Position numbers and translations under genes: made by a program. DNA of 64,000 nt from Spirochaetaceae bacterium (GTDB taxonomy: Bacteria > Spirochaetota > Spirochaetia > Treponematales > Rectinemataceae): the NCBI GenBank assembly GCA_025358255.1, contig JANYKC010000034.1, positions 52,253 through 116,252 of the forward strand, given 5' to 3'. Under the pieces are notes generated by a model. It made no database searches, was not told the origin of the DNA, and worked only from the letters and a program-made list of their open reading frames with translations. Below, one piece after another: positions 58,825-64,000 of the stretch (its first letter is position 1; each line of letters starts with the position of its first letter).

Positions 58825-59760
58825 ATGCATTTCATGGCTACCCCTTCCATTGTCCGGACCATGGCCTATGCCGTCCTTTCCCTCGCCCTCCCGGCGATCT
58901 TCCTCTCCTGCGTCACCTCCCCCCCTTCCCGCGCGGCGACGACGCTGCCCCCTGCCCCCGCTGTCCAGCAGGCGAAGGCCCCTTCGGTCAGCGCGGCCCC
59001 GCCCCAACCCGCAAAGCCGGCTGCCCAGCCTTCCGCCAAGCCTCCCGTTGCCTCCTCCTCCCCCGTCTCCGCCGCCGCCCTCGGCCTCTACCGCGACCCT
59101 GTGGCCGCCAAGGCCCCGCCTACCGTCGACGAGCTCTCCGTGATCGCGTCGGCCAAGCTCCTGCTCGGGCAGGTCCCGAATGCCCGCGTCACCGTCAACG
59201 GTCGCCAGTTCACCCTCGACTGCATCGGCACCGTGGAGGCCATCTTCTGGCGGATGAACATCGACGTGGCCAAGGACTTCGACAAGTACCCGGGCAACGG
59301 CGTGAACCGGCTCTACCTGAGCCTGGAGAAACAAGGGGTCCTCCACAAGGACCGCTATCCGAGGCCGGGGGACGTGGTCTTCTGGGACAACACCTGGGAC
59401 GCCAACGGGGACGGAAACCGCACGAACGACCTCCACACCCACGCCGGGGTGGTCCTCGCGGTCGACGACGACGGTACCATCTATTATGTCCATGAGAATC
59501 TCTCTAAGGGCGTGATGATCGAGGTGATGAACCTCCTGACGCCAGCCCTCGCCTCCGACGCCTCGGGGAAGCGGATCAACAACACGATGGCCATCGCGAC
59601 CGTCTCGGGAGGACCGCGACCGGAGCGCTATTTTTCGGGGGATGTCTGGAGCCGCTTTGGCGACATCCTCAAGGTGAAGGCCCACTACCTCGCAGCGGCG
59701 GCCTTCCCGGACGGCGACAGGACGCCGATCCTGGTCGCTACCGCCGCGCTGGGGCCATAG
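58825..59760 (+). CDS. Lipoprotein with NlpC/P60- or CHAP-like cysteine peptidase/amidase domain
   Basis: A 311-residue protein with GGAGGAGA before the ATG at 58825. The signal peptide and lipobox (SLALPAIFLSC) are followed by a long Ala/Pro/Ser-rich linker (residues 30-90, with AKPAAQPSAKPPVASSS), then a compact domain. Catalytic candidates are Cys in FTLDCIGTVEAIFW and His in LHTHAGVVLAVDDDG, plus the turn RYPRPGDVVFWDNTWDANGD and YYVHENLS. This Cys-His layout and the PGDVVFWD element are those of NlpC/P60 and CHAP enzymes that cut cell-wall peptides. A linker of this type would let the enzyme reach peptidoglycan from a membrane anchor. Exact family unresolved. Confidence 0.75.
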   Translation: MHFMATPSIVRTMAYAVLSLALPAIFLSCVTSPPSRAATTLPPAPAVQQAKAPSVSAAPPQPAKPAAQPSAKPPVASSSPVSAAALGLYRDPVAAKAPPTVDELSVIASAKLLLGQVPNARVTVNGRQFTLDCIGTVEAIFWRMNIDVAKDFDKYPGNGVNRLYLSLEKQGVLHKDRYPRPGDVVFWDNTWDANGDGNRTNDLHTHAGVVLAVDDDGTIYYVHENLSKGVMIEVMNLLTPALASDASGKRINNTMAIATVSGGPRPERYFSGDVWSRFGDILKVKAHYLAAAAFPDGDRTPILVATAALGP

Positions 59761-59845
59761 GGATGGCTTTCGCGGGAGGCCAGTGAGTCGTTGGAGCCCG
59801 CCGCCCCGCGCGGCGGCGAAGTGGAAGCATCGACGCCTACGGAGG

Positions 59846-61141
59846 CTAAGGCGTCCCCATCGGCTTGGGCGTCGCTGTCGCTACATTGCTCAGTGCCCAT
59901 TTGTCGCCATACTGGCGGCTGGTCGCCAGCGCGACGAAAGCATATTGGGTCCCATTGGTGAGGCCGGTGATCGTGACGCGAATGGCAACGCCAAGGCCGG
60001 GATCGGGATAGGTGGTGATCATGGTATCAGGCACTTTCGCATCTGCCATGGTCGCCGTGGAGCCCTCTTTGTAGTATACCTCAAAGTTGCAGCCCCCAAT
60101 CCCACCGCTATAAACCAAGTCGACGCTTCCGGATAGGTAACCCCGCTCGGCTGACATGGTAAAACTGCTCAAGGCCGGAGTCACGGTGACCACTGCGCTC
60201 GCTTGGCTGGCTCCGGCCGAATTGACCGCGACAACTATGAACGCGTATTCGACTCCGATGTCAAATCCATGCATCTCGGTTCTATAGCCATCGGTGCCAT
60301 TGACTTCCGCGGGGGGCGCCGAAATATCCGCGGTCGTGGCTGAAGTCCCCGCCCTGTAGAAGACCTTGTAATCGCTCGCGCCGGAGGCCTTACCCCAATA
60401 GAGGCTGATCTTTCCGCCAAATGACTGGGCTTCCCAGATCGTCGGGGTATCGGGCAGGGCCATCGAGGTCGTCGCGCTGACCACGGCGCTTGCCGGGCTG
60501 TCGCCGGTCGAATTGCTCGCGACCACGACGAAAGCGTATTGTGTGCCATCGCTCAGGCCGGTGATGGTGGCGACGGTCCCTGCGATCATGTCTGCGGCAG
60601 CCGCAATGTCGGCAGTCGTAGCCGTGCTGCCGGCCTTGTAGAAGACCTTGTAGCCGGTCGCAAATGGCGCTGCTGTCCATTGGACAAAGACCTGCGCCTT
60701 CCCTGCCGTCGCCGGCGCGCCAGCCGTCGCCGTCACGCCTGTCGGGATGGGCGGTGCAGTCGCCGCGGCCGCCGGGATCGCGGTGACCACCGCGCTGGCC
60801 GGGCTGTCGCCGGACGAATTGCTCGCAATTACCATGAAAGCATACTTGGTGCCGTTGCTCAATCCGGTGATTGTTGCGCTGGTTCCTGCGATCATGGTCG
60901 CGGTTGCCTGGGTATCGGAGGCCGAAGCCGAAGTCCCTGCCTTGTAGAAAACCTTGTAGCTGGTCGCCTCTTTCACGGCTGTCCACGTAACCACCACCTG
61001 GCTGTCTCCACGTGTCGCGGTCGGGGTGGCAGGCGCTGCCGGGGACGAATAGGAGGGCGTTGGCGAGGATATCTGGCTAGGACAAGCCAGGAAAAGCGCC
61101 GCGGCAGCCGCGCACAGCAAACCCCAAAACAAACGTTTCAT
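59846..61141 (-). CDS. Lipoprotein with tandem fibronectin III-like domains
   Basis: A 431-residue lipoprotein, with GGAG before the ATG and a signal peptide ending LFLAC. It contains four FN3-like repeats of about 90-100 residues. The first three share the strand motif YKVFYKAGTSAS / YKVFYKAGSTAT / YKVFYRAGTSAT, each followed by a GLSNGTKYAFMVIASNSSGD- or GLSDGTQYAFVVVASNSTGD-like loop; the fourth is more diverged (FEVYYKEGSTATMADA and GLTNGTQYAFVALATS). No catalytic domain is attached. It is probably a surface adhesion or carbohydrate-display protein. The same FN3 subtype occurs in the propeller lipoprotein at 26485, which points to a lineage-specific domain family. Confidence 0.85.
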   Translation of the reverse strand: MKRLFWGLLCAAAAALFLACPSQISSPTPSYSSPAAPATPTATRGDSQVVVTWTAVKEATSYKVFYKAGTSASASDTQATATMIAGTSATITGLSNGTKYAFMVIASNSSGDSPASAVVTAIPAAAATAPPIPTGVTATAGAPATAGKAQVFVQWTAAPFATGYKVFYKAGSTATTADIAAAADMIAGTVATITGLSDGTQYAFVVVASNSTGDSPASAVVSATTSMALPDTPTIWEAQSFGGKISLYWGKASGASDYKVFYRAGTSATTADISAPPAEVNGTDGYRTEMHGFDIGVEYAFIVVAVNSAGASQASAVVTVTPALSSFTMSAERGYLSGSVDLVYSGGIGGCNFEVYYKEGSTATMADAKVPDTMITTYPDPGLGVAIRVTITGLTNGTQYAFVALATSRQYGDKWALSNVATATPKPMGTP

Positions 61142-61488
61142 ACATTCTCCAATCTAAAGAGGCAGCAGGCTCAGGCGACACACTAGTGCCTTTATCCCGG
61201 ATTTTTTGCCGGGGAGGAGCAGACTTCGGGGCAGGTTAATGCCGTGGTCGAGTCGTTCCTGAGCCGGAAGCGGAACAGACCCTCGGCCTCCAGCCGGAGA
61301 ACGCAGGGATGCGAGACGGCCAAGACCGCTCCCGATCATCAAGCACCTGGACGGCCTCAAGGAAGGATACATCATGTCTGGCGAGGTTGGCGGCGGCGAG
61401 TCGGTGGGCGGCAAAAAAGGGTCAGACCTCTATGGGCCGACAAGTCTACGGAGCCCTCATGCGGATGATCGTCCGCGGGGAAACCCGG
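61142..61488. other. Intergenic region upstream of the FN3 lipoprotein gene
   Basis: About 347 bp. It contains a small hairpin near 61195-61216 (CCCGG / CCGGG around a T-tract) that could terminate the upstream minus-strand gene, and the promoter region of the FN3 lipoprotein. No clear -35/-10 pair, repeat or gene was recognised. Confidence 0.5.
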
Positions 61489-62717
61489 CTAATGTCCGAT
61501 GCTGTCGAGCATGTTCGCCTCGTGGCTCTTCTGGAGGTCGTCGATGCGCACCGAGAATTCCACGACCGTGGGCGTCCCTCCCTGCACGAGCGCGATTCCC
61601 ACCTTGAAGCTCTTTCCGATGACGTTTTTCCGCAGGAGCTCGAGGTCCTTGGCCTGGTCCGCCGCGCTCGTGCCGTTGCTGAGGGCATTGGGCAGGTCGT
61701 CGCCGTAGAACAGCTTGTTGTTGAGGATCTCCGTCCACTTCTCGATCCAGGCAGCTCCTTCCCAGTGGGCAGGATGGAAGGTCGTGACGATGCCGTCCCG
61801 GGAAGGCATGCTGAAGCTTTCCTCTGCGCCCGCGGCCAGCTCCGTCGGCTTCTCGACCGCAGGAATGTCCTCGAGGGCGTCGAAGTCACCGTGGTAGACG
61901 GGATGCTTCTTGCCGGCGAAGGAAGTGATATGGCACTTCGCCCAGTCGATCGTGAATGCCTTGCCTGACTTGTTCTTTATCTTGAAGTCGAGCCCCACCG
62001 GCACATAGTCCTGAGGTATCTCGAGGCTTATGTCGGCAAGGGCGGTCTTCGCCGCGATCACGTCGGATTTCGTCGGTGCGGTGAGCGTGTATTTCATCAG
62101 GAAGCGGTCGCCCGCCATGCCCAGGATGGCCAGGAGGGGATTGTCCTCCGCGCCGGCCATCGGCGGTGGGGGCGGGGCGCTTGCGGACTTGCCGCCCGGT
62201 GCCTGGGCGGAGGCGGGGGCCGGCGGAGGAGGCGTGCCGGCCGGCTTGGTGTCAGCCGCAGTGCCGGGCGTCGCGGCAACGACCGGCGGCGGGGGCGGGC
62301 TTGGTCGTGGATCCTTGCGCGGAACCATCCTGAGACGAATGTCCTCGAGCGCCACGGGATCGGCCCCGCTCGACTCCCAGGCGACCACGTAGGAACCATC
62401 CGCGATCTCGAAGATGCGGCCCGGATAGAAGTCTCCAAAGGAGGCGGCTGCCACGAGAGCATTCAACGTCAACTTGGCAGGATCGGGGGGCTGGTCGAAG
62501 GCCATATCGGCCTGGAGCACATCCTGCTCGCTGCCATCCTCGTAGCGGACCCTGTATCCATCGAGAACCCTCTTCACCACGGTCGCCTGCAGGAATTTCG
62601 CGTCGTTGGCTGTCTGCGCCAGCACCGTACTGCCTGGGGCCAGGTCCTGGGCGAGGACGGCCGGAACCAGGTCCCGCAGAGGACAAGGAAAGCCAGCAAA
62701 CGCAGGGCAGCCTTCAT
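61489..62717 (-). CDS. Exported protein with Tudor/SH3-like domain; signal peptide out of frame
   Basis: The main frame encodes about 400 residues. It begins with LVPAVLAQDLAPGSTVLAQT, that is, the end of a signal peptide (Ala-x-Ala-like LAQ) and a Tudor/agenet-like domain (QATVVKRVLDGYRVRYEDGS). A Pro/Ala-rich linker (about residues 140-190) and a 220-residue C-terminal domain follow. The natural start, ATG 62717 with GGGAGG upstream, encodes MKAALRLLAFLVLCG, an ideal signal-peptide start, but it is one frame away; the junction is near 62665-62680. Either a frameshift mutation or a sequencing error separates them. An ATG at 62730 is in frame with the body but overlaps the ribosome-binding site and gives no signal peptide. 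Function unknown. Confidence 0.65.
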
Positions 62718-62943
62718 ATCGACCTCCCATCGGGAACAGGAAACCTGCGGGTACGCCTCCAGGAACGGCGACCTTGGCTTTGAATTTTCGCCCCGGACCT
62801 GGCGGCTGTCAATGCTTCTTTTCATAGAATCCTGCCCGGCGCGTCCCGAGGGTCCGCTTCCTCTCATCTATACATGGCACGTTGACGGTGCCGCTGGTCT
62901 GAGCCCAAGATGCAGGCGTCTGCCAATGCAAGGGGAGGGATAC

Positions 62944-63873
62944 ATGCATCTTTTGCGCCGCTCCCGCTGGGGAACTCGCCATTTTCCCTTCATCTTCGGC
63001 CTCGCCTATGCTTTCCTGGCCTTGGCCCTCGGAACGGTCGAAGGCGCCGCCGTAGGCCCTGCAGCGATCGCGTCCGTCTCGGATCCGCCACCCGGCCTTG
63101 TGGACCGTTCATGGATCGTGGATGGCGTGGAGCGCCACGCCCTCGTCCACATTCCCTCAGGGCTGCCTGCCGGCCCCTGTCCAGTGATTTTCGACTTCCA
63201 TGGACATGGGGGGACATCGCGCTCTGCCGCAAGGTCCAACTTCCATGGGCTGTGGCCGGAGGCCGTCGTCCTGTATCCCCAGGGCCTCCCGACGGCGGGG
63301 ATGACGGATCCCCTGGGATTGCGCAGCGGCTGGCAGCAGCAAGCAGGCGACAACAGGGACCGCGACCTGCGCTTCTTCGACACGATGCTCGCCTCCCTCC
63401 GCGAGGAGGGCCTTGTCGACGAAAGCCGCATCTTTTGCACCGGCCACTCCAACGGGGGGCGGATGACCTACCTTCTTTGGGAAACACGCCCGGCGGTTTT
63501 CGCAGCCTACGCGCCGAGCGCATCGCCCGCCACCAAGGGCGTGTCGGCCTATCGTCCACGGCCCGCCTTTGTCGTGGGATCTCCCGAGGACAGGACTGTC
63601 CCCTTCGCCTGGCAAAAAGCGAGCATCGACGCCCTCCTCAAGGTCAACGGCTGCGAACCTGCACCGGAGCCTTGGGTCGAAGGCTGTGTCCTCTATGCCT
63701 CGCGGAACGGCAATCCCCTGGTCACCTACATTCACCATGGCGGCCATGCCTTTCCGTCCGACGCACCCGCCCTCATTGTCAGGTTCTTCAAGCTCGGAGT
63801 CTGTCGGACTTTGGACCGCAAAGGGAAAAAAGCTGTTGATTGGGCGAAATTGGGCATATATGGAGCTAAATAG
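62944..63873 (+). CDS. Secreted esterase of the PHB-depolymerase / LpqC type
   Basis: A 309-residue alpha/beta hydrolase with GGGAGG before the ATG at 62944 and an N-terminal hydrophobic segment (FPFIFGLAYAFLALALG), so it is exported or anchored. Features are VIFDFHGHGGTSRSAARSNF (oxyanion region), VVLYPQGLP, the nucleophile elbow GHSNGGRM with Ser, VVGSPEDRTVPF with the likely Asp, and the catalytic His in YIHHGGHAFPSDAP. This order is that of polyhydroxybutyrate depolymerase-like and feruloyl/acetyl-xylan esterases. With the arabinan-degrading genes nearby, a role in removing feruloyl or acetyl groups from plant polysaccharide is attractive but unproven. Confidence 0.85.
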   Translation: MHLLRRSRWGTRHFPFIFGLAYAFLALALGTVEGAAVGPAAIASVSDPPPGLVDRSWIVDGVERHALVHIPSGLPAGPCPVIFDFHGHGGTSRSAARSNFHGLWPEAVVLYPQGLPTAGMTDPLGLRSGWQQQAGDNRDRDLRFFDTMLASLREEGLVDESRIFCTGHSNGGRMTYLLWETRPAVFAAYAPSASPATKGVSAYRPRPAFVVGSPEDRTVPFAWQKASIDALLKVNGCEPAPEPWVEGCVLYASRNGNPLVTYIHHGGHAFPSDAPALIVRFFKLGVCRTLDRKGKKAVDWAKLGIYGAK

Positions 63874-63925
63874 GCGCTTTTCGCCTGTTCTCGGCCCTCC
63901 GCGGCGCAAAACCAGCTCGTCAATC

Positions 63926-63948
63926 GGGCCATACAGCAAGTATGGCCC
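63926..63948. terminator. Hairpin between two convergent genes
   Basis: GGGCCATAC pairs with GTATGGCCC around AGCAA, a 9-bp perfect stem. It lies 53 bp after the esterase stop and directly beside the stop of a minus-strand frame, so it may terminate both. Confidence 0.55.
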
Positions 63949-64000
63949 TCAATCCTCGCTGCCTTTTCGCTCGCGGATCGCCTTCGCCCAGGCGAAATCC
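63949..64000 (-). CDS. C-terminal end of a minus-strand gene (partial)
   Basis: The reverse strand at the window edge reads DFAWAKAIRERKGSED followed by a stop at 63951-63949, immediately before a hairpin. The sequence looks like a genuine helical C-terminus, but only 16 residues are visible and no family can be named. Confidence 0.35.
   Translation of the reverse strand, partial: DFAWAKAIRERKGSED

Noticed and set aside
1..64000. tRNA, rRNA or riboswitch genes
   Set aside because: No cloverleaf-like, ribosomal or classic aptamer sequence was recognised by eye; a covariance-model search would be needed to exclude small ones.

Overview
The window reads as a GC-rich chromosome segment from an anaerobic, saccharolytic and amino-acid-fermenting spirochaete of the Treponema side of the phylum. 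Three things point there: a TPR-protein-associated TRAP transporter set (TatT lipoprotein, TatP, fused QM permease), an arrangement best known from Treponema; several lipoproteins plus an Omp85-type outer-membrane barrel; and oxygen-sensitive glycyl-radical chemistry. This placement is inference. No rRNA, tRNA, CRISPR array, phage or transposase gene was seen.

Layout. 1-4.7 kb: a partial radical SAM gene, then an M20 hydrolase / YfcC-type carrier / M20 amidohydrolase cassette for acyl-amino acids or dipeptides. 4.9-9.3 kb: lipoproteins, a HIT protein and a CBS-domain protein. 10-15.8 kb: the TatT-TatP-TRAP transporter facing a YiaK-type dehydrogenase and a glycerate-kinase remnant. 15.8-25.6 kb: a GntR regulator, glycyl-radical activase and HypD (trans-4-hydroxy-L-proline dehydratase), followed by a complete branched-chain-type amino-acid ABC transporter (livJHMGF order). 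25.6-33.9 kb: a decayed kinase gene, an FN3/beta-propeller lipoprotein, adenosine deaminase, a GH31 enzyme of the YihQ type with a GPH sugar symporter, and an SGNH hydrolase. 34-39 kb: a tightly coupled TetR / FAD-oxidoreductase / DMT-permease fusion / Omp85-barrel operon; the TetR gene carries an 18-bp minisatellite. 39-44 kb: an ECF sigma factor and a small block flanked by copies of a dispersed palindromic repeat. 44.3-56.5 kb: an L-arabinose/arabinan locus (araM, LacI remnant, araB, araA'-'araD deletion fusion, abfA, AraR-like regulator, sugar ABC transporter, GH127). 56.6-64 kb: an Fe-alcohol dehydrogenase, an FKBP lipoprotein, a CHAP/NlpC-like lipoprotein, an FN3 lipoprotein, a Tudor-like protein and a secreted esterase.

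Two themes run through the window. First, gene decay: about nine genes are frameshifted, nonsense-mutated or internally deleted, some next to fully intact operons. Second, short tandem repeats of 6-18 bp recur in spacers and inside genes; some keep the frame (TetR, GH31), while one in a LacI linker does not. Several regulator genes also look leaderless, with a -10 box 6-8 nt before the start codon. All assignments were made by eye from translated motifs; no database search was run.
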